Assembly (NCBI GenBank): GCA_016871195.1
Contig: VFZN01000014.1
Coordinates: 1-64,000, forward strand
Direction of reading: 5' to 3'
DNA length: 64,000 nt
Source: Acidobacteriota bacterium
GTDB lineage: Bacteria; Acidobacteriota; Vicinamibacteria; Vicinamibacterales; UBA2999
Shown in pieces: positions 52,951 through 61,489 of the stretch. The position numbers and the translations under genes were made by a program. The notes under the pieces are model-generated. The model was given only the letters and a program-made list of their open reading frames with translations. It was not told the origin of the DNA and ran no database searches. Each line of letters opens with the position of its first letter. Within the stretch, counting starts at the first letter, position 1.

Positions 52951-54072
52951 ATGGCCCGCGCACGACGCGAGACACTGACGCCGGCACGCCGCGGCACGGC
53001 CGGCACGCACGCCGCCGCCCCGCGGTCAGCATCCATCACCCGTGTGGCCCAGCGGGCCGGGGTCTCCATCGCCACCGTCTCCCGGGTCTTTGCCGATCAT
53101 CCCGCCGTCAGCGAGGCGCTGCGCCAGCGTGTGCGCGACGCCGCCCGCGCACTCAACTACCGGCCCAGTCGCGCGGCCCGCGCCCTGCGCGCCGGCACCA
53201 GCCAGGCCGTCGGCGTCGTCATTCCCGATCTCGAAAACCCGTTCTTCACCGCGGTCGTCCGAGGCATCGAGGGCGTGCTGCAGGCCGCCGGCTACATGCT
53301 GCTCCTTGCCAACTCCGACGAAGATACGACGCGCGAGCAGCGCATCCTCGAGACCTTCCGCGCCGATGGTGTCGCGGGCGTCATCTTTGTGCCCATCAAT
53401 GGGGCCCGCCATGCGTATCAGGACGTGCTGGCGCCTCCCTTGCAAGTCGTGGCCATTGATCGTTCGGCCGTAAGCCTCCGCACCGACCTCGTCACCGTCG
53501 ACAACGTTGGGGGTACACGCCGGGGCGTGCTGCACCTGATCGGGAAGAACCACAGGTCCGTCGCCCTGCTCGGAGGACCCTCCAGACACAGCACTGCCAA
53601 GGAGCGCGAGCGCGGCTACTACGAAGCCCTGCGCTCAGCGGGACTCCCAATCCGGTCGGAGCTGATCTATCACGGCGACTTCCGGGAAGGCGGAGGCTAC
53701 CGCGGCATGAAGGCACTGCTCGCCCTGCCCCGTCGGCCAGGTGCCGTCTTCGTCGCCAACAACCTCATGACCCTCGGGGCTTTTCGTGCCCTGCACGAGG
53801 CTGGCGTGCGCGTACCCGGGGACCTGGCGCTGGTCGGCTTCGATGACATGCCGTGGGCGACCTCGTTGAATCCGCCACTTACCGCCGTCAGCCAACCCTC
53901 GCACGAACTCGGATCGTCAGCCGCAGATCTGCTGCTCGATCGCATCGCACGCCCGGGTCGGGCCGTCCGGCATGTCATGCTCGATACCACACTGGTGGAA
54001 CGGGCCTCCTGCGGGCCGGCGACCAATCAGGTCCCGGCCCCGCCCGCAACGGTGAGGCGTTCCAGGCGATGA
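52951..54072 (+). CDS. LacI-family repressor of the nucleoside locus
   Basis: The 373-residue regulator has an Arg/Ala-rich leader and a LacI HTH: S-I-T-R-V-A-Q-R-A-G-V-S-I-A-T-V-S-R-V-F (about residue 27), with hinge N-Y-R-P-S-R-A-A-R-A-L. The periplasmic-binding-like sensor domain runs from V-G-V-V-I-P-D-L-E-N-P-F-F to V-G-F-D-D-M-P-W-A. CGGAGGG precedes ATG 52951, the start used. Divergent from the TonB receptor, with two operator-like palindromes between them. The ligand is possibly ribose or a nucleoside (inference). Confidence 0.92.
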   Translation: MARARRETLTPARRGTAGTHAAAPRSASITRVAQRAGVSIATVSRVFADHPAVSEALRQRVRDAARALNYRPSRAARALRAGTSQAVGVVIPDLENPFFTAVVRGIEGVLQAAGYMLLLANSDEDTTREQRILETFRADGVAGVIFVPINGARHAYQDVLAPPLQVVAIDRSAVSLRTDLVTVDNVGGTRRGVLHLIGKNHRSVALLGGPSRHSTAKERERGYYEALRSAGLPIRSELIYHGDFREGGGYRGMKALLALPRRPGAVFVANNLMTLGAFRALHEAGVRVPGDLALVGFDDMPWATSLNPPLTAVSQPSHELGSSAADLLLDRIARPGRAVRHVMLDTTLVERASCGPATNQVPAPPATVRRSRR

Positions 54073-54164
54073 TCCGCCTCACGCTGCCGTGTCGTGTACG
54101 TCCCGTCGTGCCCGTGCTCACCCCTGCCGTCCGCGCGTGTGGACGGACTCCGGAGGCCCCGTCC

Positions 54165-55289
54165 ATGCATCGACTGTTGCCCGCCGTCCTCTTCCCCGCA
54201 CTCGCCCTCGCCGTCGCCCTGCTCGTGACGCCGACCCCCGTCGCTGCCCAGGAACGTGTCATCGTCGATGCGGACATGGGCGTGCTCAATGACGATGCCG
54301 TGGCGTTGTTCATGCTGGTCAATTCACCCACGGTCGAGGTGCTCGGCGTCACGATCGTCCCCGGAAATTCGTGGGCAGAGCACTGCACGGCCAGCGCGCT
54401 CAGGCAGCTCGAGCTGATTGGCCGTACCGACATCCCCGTGTTCATGGGTGTCCGCGAGCCGCTGATGGGGTCCCGACAGCCCTGGCTTGAAGCCGAAGAG
54501 CGTCTGTGGGGACGCACCGAGGTGCTCGGCGCGTATGGCCGCCCGCGTGCCACGTCTTACCTCGCACTCGACCGGGAACCGGTCATCGGCTACCCGACGA
54601 CGACCCCTGCCGCCGAAAATGCCGTCGACTTCATCGTCCGATCGGTCAAGGCGTACCCCAACGAGATCACGCTCTTTGTCATCGGCCCCGCCACAAACGT
54701 GGCACTGGCCGTCCGCAAGAATCCCGAAATCGTGCCATTGGTCAAGCGCGTGTATTACATGGGTGGCTCGGTGGACGTGCCGGGCAACTCGACGCCTGCC
54801 GCTGAGTTCAACTGGTGGTTCGATCCCGAGGCCGCCCGCATTGCCCTCCGTACGCCCTTCCGCGAGCAGATCATCGTCCCCACGGATGTCGCCGAGCGGA
54901 TGTTCTACACGAAGGCCGAGTACGACCGCATCGTGTCCGCGCCGGAGACCCCCATCACCAGATTGTTCCAGCAAATCCACGGGCCGCGCTTTGAACGCGA
55001 CCCCCGGTCGCGTTCGTTCATCTGGGACGCACTCGCCACGGGAATCTTCCTGCAGCCATCCCTCGCCACGCAGCTCGTCGACCGCTATATCGATGTGGAT
55101 GTCACCTATGGTCCCAACTACGGCCGCTCCATCGGCTATCACGAGTCGCGCCGACGGTCATTCGCCACTCCGAACGACTTCCCGGCCGGCACCCAGAAGG
55201 TGAAGGTGCTGATGGCCGTCGACCAGCCGAAGTTCTGGGATCTGTACATCGACCTGATGACCCGCCCCGTTCGCGGTGCCAGGCAATAA
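54165..55289 (+). CDS. exported nucleoside hydrolase (2)
   Basis: The 374-residue protein has a signal peptide ending VAAQE and the nucleoside-hydrolase fold. The Asp cluster is D-A-D-M-G-V-L-N-D-D, then P-A-T-N-V-A-L-A-V near residue 180, A-A-E-F-N-W-W-F-D-P-E-A-A and a late I-W-D-A-L-A-T-G-I-F. The usual catalytic His next to that Asp is Trp. CGGAGG is 9 bases before ATG 54165. It follows lacI by 92 bases and precedes a second hydrolase by 11 bases, so it is in an operon with them. Confidence 0.87.
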   Translation: MHRLLPAVLFPALALAVALLVTPTPVAAQERVIVDADMGVLNDDAVALFMLVNSPTVEVLGVTIVPGNSWAEHCTASALRQLELIGRTDIPVFMGVREPLMGSRQPWLEAEERLWGRTEVLGAYGRPRATSYLALDREPVIGYPTTTPAAENAVDFIVRSVKAYPNEITLFVIGPATNVALAVRKNPEIVPLVKRVYYMGGSVDVPGNSTPAAEFNWWFDPEAARIALRTPFREQIIVPTDVAERMFYTKAEYDRIVSAPETPITRLFQQIHGPRFERDPRSRSFIWDALATGIFLQPSLATQLVDRYIDVDVTYGPNYGRSIGYHESRRRSFATPNDFPAGTQKVKVLMAVDQPKFWDLYIDLMTRPVRGARQ

Positions 55290-55300
55290 GGAGGGCCATT

Positions 55301-56416
55301 ATGACGCACAGGACTTTACTGCTCGGGACCCTTGCCGTCGTCGCGACGCTGCTGACCGGCGGCGTCTCAGCTGCCGCCGCTCAGCCACAGCCCCGGAAAA
55401 AGGTCTTCATTGATCAGGATGGCGCCGCGCTCGGCACCGATATGATTTCGACGCTGACCATGCTGCAGTCTCCTGATGTGGAGGTGCTGGGCATCACCGT
55501 GACCGCGGGCGACGCGTGGGTCAAGGCCGGCACAGCGCACATGCTGCGCATGCTCGAGTTGACAGGGCACGGCAATGTGCCGGTGGCCGCCGGCGCAGCC
55601 TTTCCCCTCATCAATTCGCGGGATCTGGCGACCGCATGGGAAGCCCAATACGGCGAGTTCTCCTACAAGGGCGCATGGAACCCCGGCCGCTACCACGAGC
55701 CCCACGTCGTCCCGACGCCGCCCACCGGTGTCACCACGCTCGCGCCTGTCGATCTCCACGGCGCACTGTTCATGATTCAGCAGATTCGCAAGTATCCCGG
55801 CGAAGTCACGCTCTGGGTCGGCGGGCCGTTCACCACGGTGGCACTTGCGCTCGGGCTCGATCCCGAAATCGCCTCCCTCGCCAAGGAACTGGTGCTCATG
55901 GGTGCCGGATTCAACGTCGACGGCGGCGGCAACCACCGCATCAACGGGCGCCGTGAGTTCAACTGGTGGTGGGATCCCGAGGCGACCCGCATCGCCATGA
56001 GTGCCCCGTGGCGACGCATCGTGATTACCCCCGTGGACATTTCCGTCAAGACATCCCTCGGTGACGACGTGAAGCGACGCCTCGCGGCGTCCTCGTCGCC
56101 AGCGGCGCAGTTCATCACGCGATTTCATCCCGTCGGCCAGAACGCAGGCTACATGTGGGATGAAATCTCCGTGCTGGCCTTCCTCGATCCCAGTCTCATC
56201 ACCAGACAGCAACAGCTCTTCGTCAATATCGATATCAACCATGGTGCAGGATACGGCCAGACGATCTTCGTCGAAGACGTGGTGCCGGGCACGCCCGCAA
56301 GGCCGCGCACCATGCCGTCGTGGTGGCGCGTGGCCACGGTGCAGTGGGATCTCAACCTGCCGAAGTTCTATGACCAGTTCGTGCAGCTGATGAGCAGAAC
56401 GCCGGCGCGCCGGTAA
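55301..56416 (+). CDS. exported nucleoside hydrolase-like protein (3), altered active site
   Basis: The 371-residue protein has a signal (LLTGGVSAAAAQ) and the family order. The Asp cluster reads D-Q-D-G-A-A-L-G-T-D, so the first of the two adjacent Asp is Thr. G-P-F-T-T-V-A-L-A-L has Thr where family members have Asn, and the late motif is M-W-D-E-I. R-E-F-N-W-W-W-D-P-E-A-T and a Gly-rich insertion are conserved with hydrolase 2. It may have shifted substrate or lost activity. GGAGG precedes the ATG. Confidence 0.83.
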   Translation: MTHRTLLLGTLAVVATLLTGGVSAAAAQPQPRKKVFIDQDGAALGTDMISTLTMLQSPDVEVLGITVTAGDAWVKAGTAHMLRMLELTGHGNVPVAAGAAFPLINSRDLATAWEAQYGEFSYKGAWNPGRYHEPHVVPTPPTGVTTLAPVDLHGALFMIQQIRKYPGEVTLWVGGPFTTVALALGLDPEIASLAKELVLMGAGFNVDGGGNHRINGRREFNWWWDPEATRIAMSAPWRRIVITPVDISVKTSLGDDVKRRLAASSSPAAQFITRFHPVGQNAGYMWDEISVLAFLDPSLITRQQQLFVNIDINHGAGYGQTIFVEDVVPGTPARPRTMPSWWRVATVQWDLNLPKFYDQFVQLMSRTPARR

Positions 56417-56427
56417 GCCGAGGGCAC

Positions 56428-57372
56428 ATGACCAGACGACCCAGAATTGCAGTGATTGGCAGTGCAAACGTCGATCTGACGACCTTCTCCGATCGGTTTC
56501 CGAGGGCGGGCGAAACGATCTTCGGCCAGCACTTTGATCTCGGATGGGGTGGAAAGGGCGCCAATCAGGCGGTGGCTGCCCGGTTGTGCGGTGCGGACGT
56601 CTCCATGATCGCCAGAGTTGGCGACGACCTGTTCGGTCCGGCCACGATTGCAAACTTCAATGCCCAGGGCATCGACGCGTCGCACGTGCATGTGGTGCCT
56701 GGTGTCTCCAGCGGCGTCGCACCGATTTTTGTCGAGTCGAACGGACAGAATCGAATCATCGTGGTGAAGGGAGCCAACGACCGGTTGCGGCCGGCCGATG
56801 TCGACGCCGCTGCACCCATGCTGGCCGTCGCCGACTGCATCGTGCTGCAGTTCGAAATTCCGCTCGACACGGTCTTTCATGCTGTCCGGTTCGCCCGTCG
56901 CCATGGCATCCGCTGCATCGTGAACCCGGCCCCGGCTCAGGCGTTCGAGCTTCGGGAGCTTGAAGGTGTCGACTATTTCGTACCCAATGAGACCGAAGCC
57001 GAAGCCATTTCCGGCATGCCTGTGCGGACGATTGAAGACGCGACCGCGTGCGCAGTGCACATGGTCAGCCAGGGACTGACACGTGTCATCATCACGCTCG
57101 GTGCCAACGGGGCGCTGCTGGCCACCGCTGATGGCGCGACGCACATTCCCCCGTTCCCGGTGGATGCTAGGGACACCACCGGGGCAGGCGATGCATTTGT
57201 CGGCAGCTTCGCCGTCTATCTCGGAGAGGGGCTTTCCGAGCCTGAGGCGATTGCGAGAGCCAACCTCTATGCGGCGCTGTCGACGACAGGCATCGGCTCG
57301 CAGAAGTCGTTTGTGACACGACAGCGCGCCGATGAGGAGTGGACCGCGCGCGCGGCCCCGCCGCACGCATAG
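56428..57372 (+). CDS. rbsK: ribokinase-like PfkB sugar kinase
   Basis: The 314-residue kinase has the N-terminal I-G-S-A-N-V-D-L-T-T and W-G-G-K-G-A-N-Q-A-V-A-A near residue 40. V-N-P-A-P-A is near residue 170. The signature 2 D-T-T-G-A-G-D-A-F-V-G-S (about 250) contains the catalytic Asp. It fits ribokinase, which makes ribose-5-phosphate, and lies 11 bases after the third nucleoside hydrolase. It is the only cytoplasmic catabolic enzyme of the locus. Confidence 0.9.
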   Translation: MTRRPRIAVIGSANVDLTTFSDRFPRAGETIFGQHFDLGWGGKGANQAVAARLCGADVSMIARVGDDLFGPATIANFNAQGIDASHVHVVPGVSSGVAPIFVESNGQNRIIVVKGANDRLRPADVDAAAPMLAVADCIVLQFEIPLDTVFHAVRFARRHGIRCIVNPAPAQAFELRELEGVDYFVPNETEAEAISGMPVRTIEDATACAVHMVSQGLTRVIITLGANGALLATADGATHIPPFPVDARDTTGAGDAFVGSFAVYLGEGLSEPEAIARANLYAALSTTGIGSQKSFVTRQRADEEWTARAAPPHA

Positions 57373-57416
57373 GCATTGCCCACGCGATCGTCACGCCTTC
57401 AGGGCGGGTGATGTGC

Positions 57417-58481
57417 CTACTTTGGCGCGGTCGTGGCCCCGGTGCGCGTGAGGAACCGCTCGATCGCGTCGGGATTGAACCGCGCCACGCTGAACGGGTG
57501 CGGCAGGGCCGCTTCAAAGGTTGTCGACTTGAGCCTGCCCTGCCCATTGGCCAGAATGAGTGTCGTCGGTGACATTCCACGCATCGTGGCAAACGAACTC
57601 GTTTCGAAGCCATATTGCCGATCGCGATAGGTCACCCTCGGCCAGGCGGGGCCGGTGCCAACCATGGCGATCGCCCGCACGAAATACTCGCGCTCCGTTG
57701 CGGCCTGCTGCAGGACCGCACCCACGGGATAGCGATAGTGAAAGGCAGCGTCATCGGCCCCGGCGGCGCGATAGATGCGCCCGGTCGAGGTCAGGGCAGC
57801 GACACCGACCTGCTGTTCGGGTGGCGTAAACAGAGAGACACCGCCAGCCCGGGCGTCGGTTGCTGCGGCCAGCAGGCGCTCCAGATCGGCGTCCGGCAGT
57901 CCAATCGCCCCGGGCGTGGCGTCTGCGAAGTGTTCTTCCTCGACGAGGCCGTCTGCCAGTTTCCGGATATGAATCGTTCGGTCCGTTGCCCGGCCGCAGA
58001 CCAGCATGAGTGCGTTGTACTCGGTGGTCGCCTTGAGATAGTCGCGACAGTCCCCGCACCCTCGGCTGTCACCGCAACTCTGCGAATGGAACGCGATGAA
58101 CTGCACCTGCCGCGCTGCCGCTGCGCCGAATCTCGCGATCACGTGATTCATGACCGACACTTCGCCATGGACAGCCTGGGGCCAGGGATACTCGGTATTG
58201 CCACCGACCACCACTTCCTCGCTGCCGTCGACGGTCACCACAGTAGCTGTCCGTACATGAAACTGCGAAATGGCCGGGTCGGTGCCGGCATTCGCAGCGG
58301 CGTCGAGGGCCTTGCCAATACGTCCCAGCAGGGCCTGGTCATCCGTTCGGATGGATGAGTCGACCGCCAGGGTCCAGGTCGGGACAGGCGACTCCCGGCG
58401 GCACCCACCGACGGCGAGAGCCGCGACCGCGAGGCCGACGCCGAGCAGTTGACGACGTCCGGGAGGCATCATGCTCATCAT
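57417..58481 (-). CDS. lipoprotein with tandem cytidine-deaminase-like domains
   Basis: A 354-residue protein with a Tat-like RRQLLGVG and a lipobox VGGC. The first domain has H-G-E-V-S-V-M-N-H (zinc His and catalytic Glu) near residue 103. It also has G-C-G-D-C-R-D-Y-L (two zinc Cys) near residue 140, in the order used by cytidine deaminases. The second half (about 235-330) starts G-V-A-A-L-T-S-T-G-R-I-Y, like a second deaminase fold, but lacks the zinc residues. An exported deaminase is unusual. Its ATG overlaps the amidohydrolase stop as ATGA. Confidence 0.72.
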   Translation of the reverse strand: MMSMMPPGRRQLLGVGLAVAALAVGGCRRESPVPTWTLAVDSSIRTDDQALLGRIGKALDAAANAGTDPAISQFHVRTATVVTVDGSEEVVVGGNTEYPWPQAVHGEVSVMNHVIARFGAAAARQVQFIAFHSQSCGDSRGCGDCRDYLKATTEYNALMLVCGRATDRTIHIRKLADGLVEEEHFADATPGAIGLPDADLERLLAAATDARAGGVSLFTPPEQQVGVAALTSTGRIYRAAGADDAAFHYRYPVGAVLQQAATEREYFVRAIAMVGTGPAWPRVTYRDRQYGFETSSFATMRGMSPTTLILANGQGRLKSTTFEAALPHPFSVARFNPDAIERFLTRTGATTAPK

Positions 58482-59908
58482 ACTCCGGGAATGCCCTTGG
58501 CGACGGCGTCCTCAATCTTCCGGCCGATGGCCCGCATGCGCGTCCTCACGTCGCGCACATCAATAGTCGTGAGCCGGCGGTCCTGCATGAGCACCCGCCC
58601 GTGCACAATCGTTGTGACCACATCCTTCGGGCTCGTGGCATAGACCAGTGACGAATACACGTCATAGCGCGGCACGAGGGTCGTCGAATCCCCGTCCAGC
58701 ACGATGACATCGGCGAGCTTGCCGGCCTCGAGCGAGCCCAGACGGTTCTCCATGTGGAGGGCCCGTGCGCCCCCACGCGTCGCCATCTCGACGACATCGA
58801 CGGCCGGCATCGCTCGCCGGTCGCGCTGGTCGAGCTTGTGGATCTTCGCGACGTAACCCATCTGCCCGATGATGTCGAGCGTGTTGCCGCTCATCGCGCC
58901 GTCGCTGGCAAGGCCAATGCGCAGGCCGCTCTTGAACATCTTCGTCGCTGGCGCCACAGGCCGTGCAGACTTGGCGTTGGACACCACGGCATGTGCGAGG
59001 CCCACATCTCGCGCCTTCAGAAGGGCGATGTCGCTGTCGTTGACATACACACCGTGCGCCGCCAGCAGGCGCGGGCTGAGCAGGCCAATGGCGTCGAGAT
59101 ACTCCACTGGCGTCTGTCCGCGTTCCGTGCGCAGTGTCTCGACTTCATCGGTCATCTCGGCGACGTGCATGAGAATCGGCAGATTCAGGGCGTCGGCTTC
59201 CTTCGCGATCTCGCGCAGATGCCCCTCGTCGAGCGAGTACGGGGCGTGGGGAGCAAGTGCAGGTGTCACGAGCGGATGATTGCGGTACTGGGCCGCAAAC
59301 GAACGGGCATAGCCAAGGCCGCCATACGGCTCGGGTGCATCGGGCGCGGCGAAGTTGACGATGGTCTCGCCCAGCACGCCACGCAAACCCGCCTGTACCG
59401 TCGCCCTGGCCACCTCGTCTTCGAAGTAGTACATGTCGACGAACGTCGTCACGCCGCCCTCGATCATTTCGGCCATCCCGTGCAATCCTCCCCAGAACAC
59501 AAGCTCACGATCGATGAGAGCCTTTTCCAGTGGGAAGATCAGCGTCCGCAGCCGATCGGGTACATCGTCGCCGAGGCCGCGGAAGACCGTCATTGACACA
59601 TGCGTATGCGTGTTGATCAGACCCGGCATGACAATGCCGCCCCGCGCATCGACCGTGCGGGCTGCCCGGTATTTGGCGGCAATGGAGGCTGGTCCCACCT
59701 CAACGATATCGGAACCCCGGATGACGACCGTACCGCCTTCGAGGACATCGCGCTGGTCGTTCATGGTGACGACGGTGCCGTTAGCAATCACGAGATCGGC
59801 AGCCGTTGTCGCTGGAGTGCCCGGTGAACTGCAGCCTGCAGACACGATCACGGCTGTCACGGAAAGGGCCGACAGACGCTGGCGCCAGCGTAAGAAGAGT
59901 GTTGGCAT
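58478..59908 (-). CDS. lipoprotein amidohydrolase, MTA/SAH/adenosine-deaminase family
   Basis: The 476-residue protein has a lipobox VSAGC. It then follows the SsnA/MtaD deaminase family: P-G-L-I-N-T-H-T-H-V-S-M (metal H-x-H, residue 95). I-L-M-H-V-A-E-M gives the third His and Glu near residue 247, A-A-H-G-V-Y-V the fourth, and A-S-D-G-A-M-S-G the Asp near residue 338. Such enzymes deaminate 5'-methylthioadenosine, S-adenosylhomocysteine or adenosine. Being exported and translationally coupled to a cytidine-deaminase-like lipoprotein suggests nucleoside deamination outside the cytoplasm (inference). Confidence 0.85.
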   Translation of the reverse strand: MPTLFLRWRQRLSALSVTAVIVSAGCSSPGTPATTAADLVIANGTVVTMNDQRDVLEGGTVVIRGSDIVEVGPASIAAKYRAARTVDARGGIVMPGLINTHTHVSMTVFRGLGDDVPDRLRTLIFPLEKALIDRELVFWGGLHGMAEMIEGGVTTFVDMYYFEDEVARATVQAGLRGVLGETIVNFAAPDAPEPYGGLGYARSFAAQYRNHPLVTPALAPHAPYSLDEGHLREIAKEADALNLPILMHVAEMTDEVETLRTERGQTPVEYLDAIGLLSPRLLAAHGVYVNDSDIALLKARDVGLAHAVVSNAKSARPVAPATKMFKSGLRIGLASDGAMSGNTLDIIGQMGYVAKIHKLDQRDRRAMPAVDVVEMATRGGARALHMENRLGSLEAGKLADVIVLDGDSTTLVPRYDVYSSLVYATSPKDVVTTIVHGRVLMQDRRLTTIDVRDVRTRMRAIGRKIEDAVAKGIPGV

Positions 59909-60049
59909 GGCGCGCGGAGTCTACCACATCACCTCCGAGACACTGGCAGCGCAAACGACCGCTTGCCGCACCGATGTTCTGGCCCGATCGCGACGCCAGG
60001 GCTCGCCCTCGCACGGGGTCGCGTTTAAGATGAAGACACAGAGGCACCC

Positions 60050-61438
60050 GTGCGCATGACCCCCTGCCCGCTTCGTCTGCTCCTGCCAGGGCTGCTGCTG
60101 GCCGCGAGCCTCGGCCTCTCGGCCCAGACCCGGGTCGAGCCGCCGAAGAACCGCTACACGATTGAGCAGGACGTGCAGATGGGCCGCGAGGCAGCGGCTG
60201 AGGTCAGGCGCGAATATCCCATCATCAATGACCCCGACATCGACGCCTATCTCGACGGCCTCGGCAAGCGGCTGGTCGCCGTGGCCCCCCCTGAGCTCAA
60301 CCATCCCCAGTTCCAGTATTCCTTCACGCCGGTCAATCTCACCGACATCAATGCCTTCGCGCTGCCCGGTGGTCCGATGTTCGTCAACCGCGGCATGGTC
60401 ACCGCAGCGACGACGGAGGGCGAAGTCGGCGGCGTCATGGCACACGAGCTGGCCCATGTGCTGCTGCGGCATGGCACCGCGAATGCGACCAAGGCCCAGG
60501 GCTTTCAAATCGGCGCGCTTGCCGGCGTCATCGCCGGCGCTGTCGTGGGCGGCGGCTGGGGCGAAGCCATCTCGCAGGGCTCACAGCTCGGGCTGGGCAC
60601 CTGGCTCCTCAAGTACAGCCGCGACTACGAAAAGCAGGCCGACCTGCTCGGCGCGCAGATCATGGCGCGCGCCGGATACGACCCGCGCGACCTCGCCCGC
60701 ATGTTCGAAACCATCGGCCGCAAGTCGAAAGGCACGCCGCCGCAGTGGTTGAGCAGCCATCCCAACCCAGGCAATCGCTCGCAGTACATCTCGCAGGAAG
60801 CCGCGCTGCTGACCATCGCCGCCGCGGCCGACACCAGCGGGTTTGCCCCGGCGAAGGCACGGTTCGAGGCTCTGCCGGCCCCGCGCGGGACGACGGGCAG
60901 CGCACGGGGTTCATCCAGCGGCAATGTCGCCGTCGGCACCGTCGGCCGACCGGTGCCGGCGCCGGCCCGCACCTGACGCACCATGCGGGGTGGACGACTC
61001 TTCGAAGTCGATATCCCCTCGAACTGGACCGCCGTCCCATCGAACAACACCATCAAGTATGTGCCGCAGAACGCCTACGGCCCGATGCGCGGTGTGACCG
61101 TGCAGACGCACGGCGTCGAACTCGGCACACTGCGCGCCTCGTCTCGCGATCTTGCACGCGCCACGGACGACTTCGTCTCGACGCTGATGCGCGGCAACGC
61201 CGACATGCGCATCGCCGGTCGCAGCTCTTCGATGCGGATGTCGGGACATGTGGCCCTGGCCACGCCCCTCGACAACCAGTCACCGCTCGGTGGCATCGAG
61301 CACGTGCAGGTGTTCACCACCTTGCTGAGCGACGGCAGCCTGTTCTACGTCCTCACCGTCGTCCCCAACAGCGACGCGCGCGAGTACGGTCCCGTCTTCG
61401 ACCGCATCGGCCAGTCGCTGCGATTGTTTGATCGGTAA
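60050..61438 (+). CDS. M48 metalloprotease with C-terminal domain beyond an in-frame TGA
   Basis: Residues 1-308 form a secreted M48 peptidase: signal ending GLSAQT, M-A-H-E-L-A-H-V zinc motif (about residue 130), E-K-Q-A-D for the third ligand, and S-S-H-P-N-P-G-N-R. After TGA 60974-60976 the same frame continues with no further stop to 61436-61438. It encodes about 150 residues beginning FEVDIPSNW, a domain that in homologues is usually fused to this peptidase. The start is GTG 60050 behind GAGG. Either two separate ORFs (restart at ATG 60983), a nonsense mutation or readthrough of TGA-C. Confidence 0.8.
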
Positions 61439-61489
61439 TCGTCGCGCGAAGTCAAGCGGCCCGCGGACGCCCGCGGTCCCGTCGCTGTG

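Noticed and set aside
60974-60976. Selenocysteine at the M48 TGA
   Set aside because: There is no recognisable SECIS-like stem after it and no selenoprotein relative of M48. Readthrough or mutation is the simpler explanation.
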